In this document: positions 24,076 to 31,863 of the stretch, in pieces
Position numbering within the stretch: the stretch's first letter is position 1
Layout of the letters: every line of letters begins with the position of its first letter
Assembly (NCBI GenBank): GCA_902783985.1
Contig: CACZTI010000032.1
Coordinates: 1 to 39,573, forward strand
Origin: an uncultured Erysipelotrichaceae bacterium
GTDB lineage: Bacteria; Bacillota_I; Bacilli_A; RF39; UBA660
DNA length: 39,573 nt
Reading direction: 5' to 3'
Notes under the pieces: model-generated
Told to the model about the DNA's origin: nothing
The model's input: the letters and a program-made list of their open reading frames with translations, nothing else
Databases searched by the model: none
Position numbers and translations under genes: made by a program

Positions 24076-25812
24076 ATGATATTAAAAAAGAATTTTCTAT
24101 ATAGTGGAGAAGGATCTGGCTACTCTGATAATGTTTATATTTATGATACATTAGAGACAATGTTAAATGAAATGGGAACTATAGGTGTATGGGAAAACTT
24201 AACTGAATCAGTTGATAAAGCAAACAAATACACTGATACAACCAGTGAAATATACGCTGATTTTAGACCAAAAGAATTATTAGAACCAGAATTCAAACTA
24301 GATACAGAATTAAATGCTATAAAAGTAGAAATAATGAATATATTAAATGATATACATTCATATATTGAAATACTTAAAGAAACTGAACATGGTGACATTC
24401 CCCGTGGTAGTGGAGGATATGATGGTTCTTACGGATATTATACTGAAGGAACCGATGCTAGTACTCCTTCTGAAATAACCGATGGTGGAACAGTTCCAGG
24501 AGCACCTATTCCAATTGTTACAGGGGAGGATACCGCTGATACCACTCCTGAAATAGAAATAGATCAAGGAATTACTACTCCACCAGAAGGTGAAACAATA
24601 ATACCAGATCAATCAAAACAAATTGCAACATTATATGTTGAAGAAGGAACTATTGATGTATTTGATGGAAATGGTAAAAAAATTGATACCTATGGTAAAG
24701 GTAAATATACAATATACGAATATCGTTATGATGAAAATGGAAATCCTATTGCTGCAAGAATAAGTCCTGATGGTGAAGATGAAAAATGGATTAATCTAAA
24801 AGATACAAATGATAGTATTTATACAGTAGCAGAAGGACAAAAAGGAAATTATGATTTAGGAGAAAATTCCTTCCCTGTTTATGATGAAAATGGTAAACAA
24901 ATTGGTACTGTAGATGCTGGAAAATATACTGTATATGAAACCAAATATGATGGAAATGGAAATGCTATCGCTGTTAGAATAAGCCCAGATGGTGAAGATG
25001 AAAGATGGTTATATCTAGAACCTGGCAAAACTAATGGATACTATTATGAAATAGGACAAAAAGGAAATTACTTCTTAAGAGATGGTTCATTAAGTATATA
25101 TAACGAAAATGGTGAAATAATAGGAACAGCTACAACAGGAAATTACACTGTATATGGAACCAAAATGGATGCTAATGGCAATGTTATAGCTATAAAAATA
25201 AGCAAACCTGGAGAAAACGAACAATGGATATATCTTGATAATAATACCAATGGATTCTATATGGGATTAGGACAAAAAGGAACATATACAACCAATGGAC
25301 AAGAAGTAAAAATCTTTGATAATAAAGGAAATGTTATTGGCGTTCTAAAAGATGGAAATCATAGTGTATATGAGGTAAAATATGATGCTAATGGTAATCC
25401 TATTGCTGTTAGAATAAGTCCAAATGGAAAAGAAGAACAATGGATATATACAACTGATGAAAATGGTAATATTATTGGTGAATTTAAATCAATTGAACAA
25501 ATGATGCAATTAGATGATGGAAAAGCAATTGTAACTACTACAACCAAGAGAAAGAGTAATGCTCTTAAATATCTTGGAATATTAGGTGCTCTATCAGTTG
25601 CCCTTGGAACTACACTTGTTGTTAAAAAGAAATTAAACAAAAATAATGAGGAATACAGTGACGATGAGTATAGTGACGAAGAATATACTGAAGAACCACT
25701 AGAACCAGGTGATTATAACATTTACGAATTTAAAAAAGATGAAAATGATAATATAACAGATGCAAGAATCAGCGAAGATAATGCCAAAGAAGACTTATGG
25801 GTTCATTTCTAG
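24076..25812 (+). CDS. repeat-containing membrane-anchored surface protein, type VII-associated candidate
   Basis: 578-residue protein not recognised as a named family. A helical head (about 20-105) without signal peptide is followed by a Gly/Thr/Pro/Glu-rich linker (106-180). Then come four repeats of about 72-residue period (about 187-242, 255-314, 328-387, 399-458). Each has GxY, a short strand ending in D-x-x-G, G.YTVYE.KYD.NGN and a close at EQWIYL, a beta-rich pattern reminiscent of SH3b wall-binding modules. One membrane helix lies at about 498-516 between KRK and KKK. The acidic tail (517-543) ends in a fifth, partial repeat (544-578). AAGGTGA ribosome binding site; first gene of a three-gene plus-strand set divergent from WXG100 genes. 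Confidence 0.7.
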   Translation: MILKKNFLYSGEGSGYSDNVYIYDTLETMLNEMGTIGVWENLTESVDKANKYTDTTSEIYADFRPKELLEPEFKLDTELNAIKVEIMNILNDIHSYIEILKETEHGDIPRGSGGYDGSYGYYTEGTDASTPSEITDGGTVPGAPIPIVTGEDTADTTPEIEIDQGITTPPEGETIIPDQSKQIATLYVEEGTIDVFDGNGKKIDTYGKGKYTIYEYRYDENGNPIAARISPDGEDEKWINLKDTNDSIYTVAEGQKGNYDLGENSFPVYDENGKQIGTVDAGKYTVYETKYDGNGNAIAVRISPDGEDERWLYLEPGKTNGYYYEIGQKGNYFLRDGSLSIYNENGEIIGTATTGNYTVYGTKMDANGNVIAIKISKPGENEQWIYLDNNTNGFYMGLGQKGTYTTNGQEVKIFDNKGNVIGVLKDGNHSVYEVKYDANGNPIAVRISPNGKEEQWIYTTDENGNIIGEFKSIEQMMQLDDGKAIVTTTTKRKSNALKYLGILGALSVALGTTLVVKKKLNKNNEEYSDDEYSDEEYTEEPLEPGDYNIYEFKKDENDNITDARISEDNAKEDLWVHF

Positions 25813-25821
25813 GAGATTATA

Positions 25822-26439
25822 ATGGATAATTACTATATTGAACAAGGTAATGCTATTAATCAAAAATTAAATGAAGGAAGCACCATACTTATAGAAGATT
25901 TAAAAGGAAAAATTGAAAAAATTAAAGAAGAATTAGAAAAAACCAACGATTATACTGCCGAAACACATATTAATAATTGTATTGATATGTGTAACAAAAT
26001 AAATGACAATTTGTTAGTTAAAATTATCGATAAAATTGAACTTGTCAAAAAAAATGCTGATACATGGCAAGGATGGTATAACAACTTAAACGGAATAAAA
26101 GGAAATAATGGTTACGATTGGGCAAAAGCTAATGGTTTTAATACTAAAGAAGAAACAATAACAATAAAAGAAAATACGGATGACAGAATAGAAGCTGGTC
26201 GTGAAGATATTGGAGGAGCATTATTTAACTTATTTAATCCACCAAAAACTATAACAAAAACCATGTATTACTGGACTGCTTATACCGATATTACAATTGA
26301 TGGCAATGGTTATATGAATATTTCAATTAATAATTATAAAAGTGAAGATGGATCAGTTTCAGGAATAGGTAGTAGTACAGGTATAGTACATGATGAAGCA
26401 AGTTATAATACATATTATAATGGAAGAGGAAGTATATAA
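25822..26439 (+). CDS. type VII-like effector/surface paralogue A (short)
   Basis: 205-residue protein without signal peptide. A highly helical head (1-90) ends at TWQGW, which contains a W-x-G. A beta-rich block follows with the motif YYWTAYTDITIDGNGYMNISINNYKSE (positions about 147-175; given here only in outline: YYWTAY, DITI, GY, NNYKSE). The C-terminus is short and Gly/Ser/Tyr-rich. It shares 79 of its first 83 residues with the next gene and the YYWTAY block more loosely. AGGAGAT ribosome binding site nine bases after the previous stop codon, so cotranscribed. Function unknown; secretion by a type VII route is inferred from context. Confidence 0.65.
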   Translation: MDNYYIEQGNAINQKLNEGSTILIEDLKGKIEKIKEELEKTNDYTAETHINNCIDMCNKINDNLLVKIIDKIELVKKNADTWQGWYNNLNGIKGNNGYDWAKANGFNTKEETITIKENTDDRIEAGREDIGGALFNLFNPPKTITKTMYYWTAYTDITIDGNGYMNISINNYKSEDGSVSGIGSSTGIVHDEASYNTYYNGRGSI

Positions 26440-26479
26440 TCATTTAGTGGTGGATATTAATTAAAAATAGGAGGTTATA

Positions 26480-27751
26480 ATGAATAATTACTATATAGAA
26501 CAAGGAAATGCTATCAATCAAAAATTAAATGAAGGAAGCACAATACTTATAGAAGATTTAAAAGGAAAAATTGAAAAAATTAAAGAAGAATTAGAAAAAA
26601 CTAACGATTATACTGCCGAAACACATATTAATAATTGTATTGATATGTGTAACAAAATAAATGATGATTTACTACTTAAAATTATTGATAAAATTGAACT
26701 TGTTAAGAAAATTGCTGATACATGGCAAGAAGGTTTTAATGAACTAATATCTTTGGAAGGAAACAATGGTTACGATTGGGCAGTAGCAAATGATTTCGAG
26801 ACAAATACAGAAACCAAAACTATAACAGTTTCAAATCAAAACTCAAACACAAAATCTGATAATAATTTCGTATATACTGATTCAATGGCATTAACAGATG
26901 GATTTTCATTATTATTTGGTGGCAGCAATAATCAAAAAACTGAAACAATCACTATATATTATTGGACAGCATATATTGATATTACAATAAATAATGAAGG
27001 TTATATTGATTTCAAACTTAATCGTTATAAAAGCGAAAATAAAGATGATAAAAATGGTGAAATAACAGAAACTGAAAATATAACTATTCGAAGTCTTGAA
27101 GATTTTAATAAATGGTTAAAAAAGAACAAATTATCATTAACAGATAACCCACCTGTATCTAGTAGTTATAATAACGACAAAACACAAGCACCAGAAAATA
27201 ATGCATCACAAGAATCTTCTCTTGAAACGAGAATGCTAGCTATGAAAGATGGTGATAAGATAACCGTCTACGATAAAGAGAGTGGTAAAGAAGTAACGAT
27301 AACAAGAAAAGGAAATAAATGGTTATCAGACGATAGTCGAAGAAATAGTTATCGTGTAGATTTATTTACCGATATATATACAACTTCAAAACCACAAACA
27401 AATGCAACGCCAGCAGCTACATCTGTGCAATTTGACTATGAAAAAATTAGAACTAATGGTACAGTGAAAAAAGATGGAAGCATTGTTTTATCAACTGGTC
27501 CAGGTAGTAGTATAACATTATTTCAAGATGGAACAATAAAAACATTAGAGGTAGATTCAAATTATCCAATTTCTCCAGGTGGCATTACAACAACTACTAC
27601 AACAACTAAACAATATGATCAAAACGGCATTTTAGTTACAACATCAAAAGAAATAGCTAAATTTGACCAAAACCATTCTCTGATTGAAATAACAAACGAA
27701 ATATATGATGCAAATAATAATTTAACATCTAGCACTACTAAGGAGTATTAA
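26480..27751 (+). CDS. type VII-like effector/surface paralogue B (long)
   Basis: 423-residue paralogue of the gene before it. The helical head is nearly identical to residue 83 (TWQ, then E instead of G). The YYWTAY / DITI / GY / RYKSE block recurs at about 155-185. It then carries about 240 residues absent from the short copy: a Ser/Asn/Pro-rich linker (about 220-250), a beta segment DGDKITVYDKESGKEVTIT, a second linker and a beta-rich Thr-rich C-terminal end. No catalytic motif or toxin signature is recognisable. Ribosome binding site AGGAGG; ends at a strong terminator. Confidence 0.65.
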   Translation: MNNYYIEQGNAINQKLNEGSTILIEDLKGKIEKIKEELEKTNDYTAETHINNCIDMCNKINDDLLLKIIDKIELVKKIADTWQEGFNELISLEGNNGYDWAVANDFETNTETKTITVSNQNSNTKSDNNFVYTDSMALTDGFSLLFGGSNNQKTETITIYYWTAYIDITINNEGYIDFKLNRYKSENKDDKNGEITETENITIRSLEDFNKWLKKNKLSLTDNPPVSSSYNNDKTQAPENNASQESSLETRMLAMKDGDKITVYDKESGKEVTITRKGNKWLSDDSRRNSYRVDLFTDIYTTSKPQTNATPAATSVQFDYEKIRTNGTVKKDGSIVLSTGPGSSITLFQDGTIKTLEVDSNYPISPGGITTTTTTTKQYDQNGILVTTSKEIAKFDQNHSLIEITNEIYDANNNLTSSTTKEY

Positions 27752-27780
27752 AAAAAATCAAGAAAATCTTGATTTTTTTA
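27751..27780 (+). terminator. terminator of the repeat-protein/paralogue cluster
   Basis: 13-bp stem AAAAAAATCAAGA / TCTTGATTTTTTT with a 3-base loop directly at the stop codon. Confidence 0.85.
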
Positions 27781-27824
27781 TTTTATCTTTGTTCTATTTA
27801 AATATAACAATTCATATTATATAA

Positions 27825-28349
27825 TCATTTTTTAACTACTTCCATATATATTGAATCAATATATTTACCATCTCTAAATAATGCTTCACATCTTCTTCCA
27901 AACTCTTTAAATCCACATTTATTATAACATTTAATAGCTCTTATATTATCACCATAGACAGTTAACATAATATTATGAAGTCTTATATTATTAAAAGCAT
28001 AATTAATCAATAATTTAATCGCTTCACTACCATATCCTTTTGATAAATTATCTTCTTCACCAATAAAAATACCAAGTTCTGCAGATCCATTTTTATAATC
28101 TATATTATTTAATCCAATATTACCTATTAATTCATTATTATCTACTTTAACAATTGAAAAAATAAATTCTTCATATGATAATCTTTCTAATATTTCTTTT
28201 TCTTTATTTAAAGATAATAACTGATTTTGCATTGTCAAATATTTATTTATATTAGAATTATTAAGCCATTTTGTATAAATTGGATAATCATCAATATTAA
28301 TTGGAGATAAATATACATTTTCTCCTTCTAATCTCTTAAAATATTTCAT
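27825..28349 (-). CDS. GNAT family N-acetyltransferase (RimJ/RimL type)
   Basis: 174-residue GNAT enzyme of the ribosomal-protein/small-molecule acetyltransferase subgroup. Visible are the N-terminal LEGENVYLSPINIDDYPIY, the acetyl-CoA region (SKGYGSEAIKLLINYAF) and NIRAIKCYNKCGFKEFGR. The substrate cannot be told from sequence. Its start overlaps the end of whiA by 14 bases, with AGGAGAG inside whiA. Confidence 0.88.
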   Translation of the reverse strand: MKYFKRLEGENVYLSPINIDDYPIYTKWLNNSNINKYLTMQNQLLSLNKEKEILERLSYEEFIFSIVKVDNNELIGNIGLNNIDYKNGSAELGIFIGEEDNLSKGYGSEAIKLLINYAFNNIRLHNIMLTVYGDNIRAIKCYNKCGFKEFGRRCEALFRDGKYIDSIYMEVVKK

Positions 28350-29283
28350 TTTTTTTACTCTCCTTTATTCTATTAGCCATTTCTCTAATTTTTCTAAAAC
28401 GATGATTTAAACCAGATTTAGTAATATTTTTATTCAACTCATTACTCATAATCTCACTTAATTCTTGTAAAGAACTTTCTGGGTATTGGATTCTATATTT
28501 ACAAACTTCTTTTATTTTATCATCTAATAATTCTTCTCCAAATACCTTCATAATTATATTTATATCATTTATTTGATCTAACGCAGTATTAATTGTTTTT
28601 TCAATATTAGCTTGTTCCATATTATTTAATCTATTAGTCATATTCTTATGATCTCTATATATCCTTATATCTTCATAATACATTACTGCATTACTAGCAC
28701 CGATAATTCTTAAAAAATCACCAATTTTCTCAGCTTCTTTTATATAAACCATATATTTTTTATCTTTAAGAATAACCTTACTATTTAACAAATAACTATT
28801 TAATAAATCATTAACAAAATAGGCTTCATCTACCTTTTCAATAAAAAACTCTAAATGATATCTACTTGTCTTGGGATCATTTACACTTCCACATGATAGA
28901 AATATTCCTCTTAAATAAGCTCTTTTATCATCTTCATTTTCAATCATATAATTACTAATAACTTTTTTGTATTTCAAATTATCATCAATTACCTGCAAAT
29001 CTTTTAAAACAAAAATTATATCACCAGTAGCCTGAATTAAATATAATCTATTTCTATTAAAAGCATTATCTCTATCAGTTATAGTAACAGATAAATTATA
29101 TATATCAGATAATAATAAATATACTCTTCTAGCTACTTTAGAATTTTCAGTAGATATAACTATTTTATTTTCATCATATTTAGCGTTATTTCTAACTATC
29201 GCTGATAAAGTTGACATTTCTTCATCTTTTGTTCCTGTATAAAACGCTATTTCATTTTTTATATTACTTGTAAATGATATCAT
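28336..29283 (-). CDS. whiA: DNA-binding protein WhiA
   Basis: 315-residue WhiA: an N-terminal LAGLIDADG-fold domain without nuclease activity (YLRGIFLSCGSVNDPKTSRYHLEF) and a C-terminal helix-turn-helix (ELSEIMSNELNKNITKSGL, then NHRFRKIREMA). In Gram-positives WhiA influences division, chromosome segregation or sporulation. Its ATG overlaps the lgt stop codon (ATGA), giving a coupled lgt-whiA-GNAT operon. The usual yvcJ/yvcK neighbours are missing. Confidence 0.94.
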   Translation of the reverse strand: MISFTSNIKNEIAFYTGTKDEEMSTLSAIVRNNAKYDENKIVISTENSKVARRVYLLLSDIYNLSVTITDRDNAFNRNRLYLIQATGDIIFVLKDLQVIDDNLKYKKVISNYMIENEDDKRAYLRGIFLSCGSVNDPKTSRYHLEFFIEKVDEAYFVNDLLNSYLLNSKVILKDKKYMVYIKEAEKIGDFLRIIGASNAVMYYEDIRIYRDHKNMTNRLNNMEQANIEKTINTALDQINDINIIMKVFGEELLDDKIKEVCKYRIQYPESSLQELSEIMSNELNKNITKSGLNHRFRKIREMANRIKESKKNEIF

Positions 29284-30062
29284 ACTTCACCATTATATTT
29301 ATCTTTCTTCTTGCTTATAACAATTAATATTAAACCAATAATAAACAATACAATCGAAATAACTTGAGCCATTCTTAAATTACCTAACATCAAACTATCG
29401 GTTCTTAAAGATTCTACAAAAAATCTAACTATACTATACCACATAAAATATAATCCTGTAATAACACCAATATGAATCTTTTTATTTTTTCTTAAAATCA
29501 TTAAAATAATAAAACCAATTAAATTAAAGAAAGATTCATATAAAAATGTAGGATGATAATAATTACCATTAATATACATACCATTTATAATAAATTCAGG
29601 TAAATGTAGACTTTCTAAAAAACTTCTTGTGACAATACCACCATGAGCTTCACTATTAAAGAAATTTCCCCATCTACCAATAATTTGACCTATCATTAAA
29701 GCAGGCGCACAAATATCTAACATTAAAAAGAAATCTATTTTTTTCTTTTTACAATAAATAAATATTGCCAATACTGCACCTATAATACCACCATGAATAG
29801 CAAGACCACCATTCCATACTTCAAGTATCTCTATTGGATTATTTAGATAATAATCAAGATTAAATAAAACATAATAAAGTCTAGCTCCTAAAAAACCAAA
29901 TACTATAGCATAAAAAGCCATGTTTTCAAAATAATCAATATTTATTTTTTTTCTTTTAATCTCAATATAAGCTACAATAACCCCTAATAATACACCTAAA
30001 AACATAGTAATAGAGTACCAATAAATCTTAATAAAACCTAAATCTAATAAAACTCTATCCAT
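29280..30062 (-). CDS. lgt: prolipoprotein diacylglyceryl transferase
   Basis: Membrane enzyme attaching diacylglycerol from phosphatidylglycerol to the lipobox Cys of prolipoproteins. 260 residues, about seven membrane helices. Lgt signature GRWGNFFNSEAHG at 129-141, conserved His90 in GGLAIHGG and the RxxxxxESLR-type region (RFFVESLRTD) are present. The ATG has GGAGG five bases upstream; a longer frame adds nine residues without support. Confidence 0.96.
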   Translation of the reverse strand: MDRVLLDLGFIKIYWYSITMFLGVLLGVIVAYIEIKRKKINIDYFENMAFYAIVFGFLGARLYYVLFNLDYYLNNPIEILEVWNGGLAIHGGIIGAVLAIFIYCKKKKIDFFLMLDICAPALMIGQIIGRWGNFFNSEAHGGIVTRSFLESLHLPEFIINGMYINGNYYHPTFLYESFFNLIGFIILMILRKNKKIHIGVITGLYFMWYSIVRFFVESLRTDSLMLGNLRMAQVISIVLFIIGLILIVISKKKDKYNGEV

Positions 30063-30079
30063 AATTCCTCCGCAAAAAT

Positions 30080-30108
30080 AGTATATCATATTTTACATTA
30101 TTTCCCAA
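30080..30108 (-). promoter_or_regulatory. promoter of lgt-whiA-GNAT
   Basis: TTGGGA, 17-base spacer, TATACT with extended -10 TGA. Confidence 0.5.
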
Positions 30109-30168
30109 AAAAACTTTATTAAATAAAAAAAATATATTATAATTATTATAGAGGTGATAAATAATTAA

Positions 30169-31158
30169 ATGGAATCGAAAAAGAAAAAATATACAATTAT
30201 AGGTATAATTATATTATTAGCGTTAGCTATAGGAATAATAACAACAATAATAATCAATAATTCATCAGGTGAAACACCAATTAAAGATACAGAAACTAAC
30301 AAAGAAAATATTACTCCACTAATGTATGAAGTAACAAAAGAAGGAAGTAACAATAAAATATATTTATTTGGAAGTATTCATATGGCAGATACTGATAAAT
30401 TTAATTTTCCTGATTATCTAACAAATGCATACAATAAAAGCCAATACCTTGCATGTGAATTTGATATAGTAGAATATCAAAAAGATCAAGAAAAAATGCT
30501 ACAAGGAATACAAGATTTAATTTATAATGATGGAACAACAATAAAAGATCACTTAAGTAAAGATACATATAATAAACTTGTTACTTTTCTAAAAGAAAAA
30601 GAAATGTATACTGAGATGTATGATATATATAAACCAATATATTTTGAGTCATTAATCACATCAATTATGGCCAATGAAGCCAAAATAAAAATAAATGATG
30701 GTATTGATACATATTTCTTAGATAAAGCAAAAACAGATAATAAAACTATACTAGAAGTAGAATCATATGATTATCAAATAAAATTATTATCAGCATTTAG
30801 TGATCAATTATATGAATTATTAATTTCAGATTTATTGGATAAATATGATGAAGAGGTACAATCACTAAAAGATCTATATGATGCTTGGAAAAAAGGTGAT
30901 ATTGAAAGAATAGTTAAAGCTTCTAATGATGAATTAGAAATAAAAAGTAACTACACCAAAGAAGAAATTAATATCATTAAAGATTATAATAAAAAATTAC
31001 TAGATGATAGAAATATTAATATGACAAACAAATTAATAGATTATTTTAATAATAATTATGATACTTTTTATATGGTAGGTGCAGCCCACTTAGTTGGAGA
31101 TAAAGGTATAGCAAAGCTACTACAAGAAAAAGGATATAATGTTAAACAAATGAGATAG
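30169..31158 (+). CDS. TraB/GumN family membrane-anchored protein
   Basis: 329 residues: N-terminal KKKK and a membrane helix (about 8-29), a short linker, then a TraB/GumN domain. The first motif IYLFGSIHMAD (64-74) and the last VGAAHLVGDKGIAKLL (from about 303) are the two conserved GxxH blocks of the family; Glu97 region CEFD also fits. The family is related to Tiki-type metalloproteases, so an extracytoplasmic peptidase is possible, but unproven. AGGTGAT lies 11 bases before the ATG, a long spacing. It forms a two-gene unit with a helical W-x-S protein. Confidence 0.85.
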   Translation: MESKKKKYTIIGIIILLALAIGIITTIIINNSSGETPIKDTETNKENITPLMYEVTKEGSNNKIYLFGSIHMADTDKFNFPDYLTNAYNKSQYLACEFDIVEYQKDQEKMLQGIQDLIYNDGTTIKDHLSKDTYNKLVTFLKEKEMYTEMYDIYKPIYFESLITSIMANEAKIKINDGIDTYFLDKAKTDNKTILEVESYDYQIKLLSAFSDQLYELLISDLLDKYDEEVQSLKDLYDAWKKGDIERIVKASNDELEIKSNYTKEEINIIKDYNKKLLDDRNINMTNKLIDYFNNNYDTFYMVGAAHLVGDKGIAKLLQEKGYNVKQMR

Positions 31159-31169
31159 GAGAGAAAAAT

Positions 31170-31811
31170 ATGAATAATGAAGGATTTATCGGAATAATCA
31201 CAGATGATGTAAAAAAAACTGTTGAAAGAATATATGAATTAGGAATAAATACCATTGTAAAATGCATGAGTAAAGAAGCAATAGATTTCTTTACTGACTT
31301 AAAATACACATGGTGTTCACCAAAAGCAGTCAAATTCTATAGCGAACATGCTGCTCCATTAGTTGATACAATAAATTATATTTCAGATGAAATTATCAAT
31401 ATATGTAAAAAGGTAGAAGAAGCCCACAATATTATGTCGACATCCAATAACTCCGACCTAGTTATTGTTGATATGCCAAACTACAAGTTATTATCTCTAC
31501 CACAATTATTGGATAACCTAAACGAAATACGTGGAATGAATGTAACAAAAGTAAAAAACAGAACTAGACAATTTAAAGAATTGATGAAAATATCAATTGG
31601 AAAATTAGAAGATTTACCAATTAGAATTTCTTTATTTGATCCTGGTCGTGATTTAGCAATTACTTATCGACACATGTTAGATGAAATGAAAGAAAAAGCA
31701 ACAGCAGAAATTGATGCAATTGTAGAAAAAATTACTAAAGATGCGGAAACTGAAGTAGATCAAGTTATTCTTTCAAAAGAATATGCCGAATCCGTATTAT
31801 CAAATAAATAA
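31170..31811 (+). CDS. WXG-like helical protein, type VII substrate candidate
   Basis: 213-residue, mostly helical protein with no signal peptide or membrane segment. Residues 12-95 form a helical hairpin with the turn TWCSPKAVKFY (Trp48, Cys49, Ser50), resembling the W-x-(G/S)-x-x-A turn of the ESAT-6/WXG superfamily. A longer helical region follows (about 165-205) with EMKEKATAEIDAIVEKITKD. AGGAGAG ribosome binding site, 11 bases after the TraB/GumN stop codon. No named family recognised; the type VII link is an inference. Confidence 0.55.
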   Translation: MNNEGFIGIITDDVKKTVERIYELGINTIVKCMSKEAIDFFTDLKYTWCSPKAVKFYSEHAAPLVDTINYISDEIINICKKVEEAHNIMSTSNNSDLVIVDMPNYKLLSLPQLLDNLNEIRGMNVTKVKNRTRQFKELMKISIGKLEDLPIRISLFDPGRDLAITYRHMLDEMKEKATAEIDAIVEKITKDAETEVDQVILSKEYAESVLSNK

Positions 31812-31828
31812 TTAAATATAGATAATTA

Positions 31829-31863
31829 CAAAAAAAACAGATATTTCCCATATCTGTTTTATA
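31829..31863. terminator. bidirectional terminator between the WXG-like gene and uvrA
   Basis: 11-bp stem AAAACAGATAT / ATATCTGTTTT with a 5-base loop; T-run strong on the minus strand, shorter on the plus strand. The uvrA stop codon touches the stem. Confidence 0.85.

Noticed and set aside
24141..24612. Minus-strand open frames within the repeat protein gene
   Set aside because: They are out-of-frame shadows with low-complexity Ser/Ile/Phe or Cys/Trp-rich translations and no ribosome binding sites.
24634..25450. Tandem DNA repeats that could be taken for a repeat array
   Set aside because: The period of about 216 bases is the coding repeat of the surface protein, not an independent element or CRISPR array.
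25359..25640. Minus-strand 93-codon frame opposite the repeats
   Set aside because: Antisense shadow of the repeat region; no ribosome binding site or recognisable domain.
26440..26479. Possible frameshift joining the short paralogue to a longer C-terminal region
   Set aside because: Only 40 bases separate it from the next gene's ATG, and no remnant of the long paralogue's tail is readable in any frame there.
31142..31333. Minus-strand frame over the start of the WXG-like gene
   Set aside because: Overlaps a well-supported plus-strand gene and its ribosome binding site; composition is that of a shadow.
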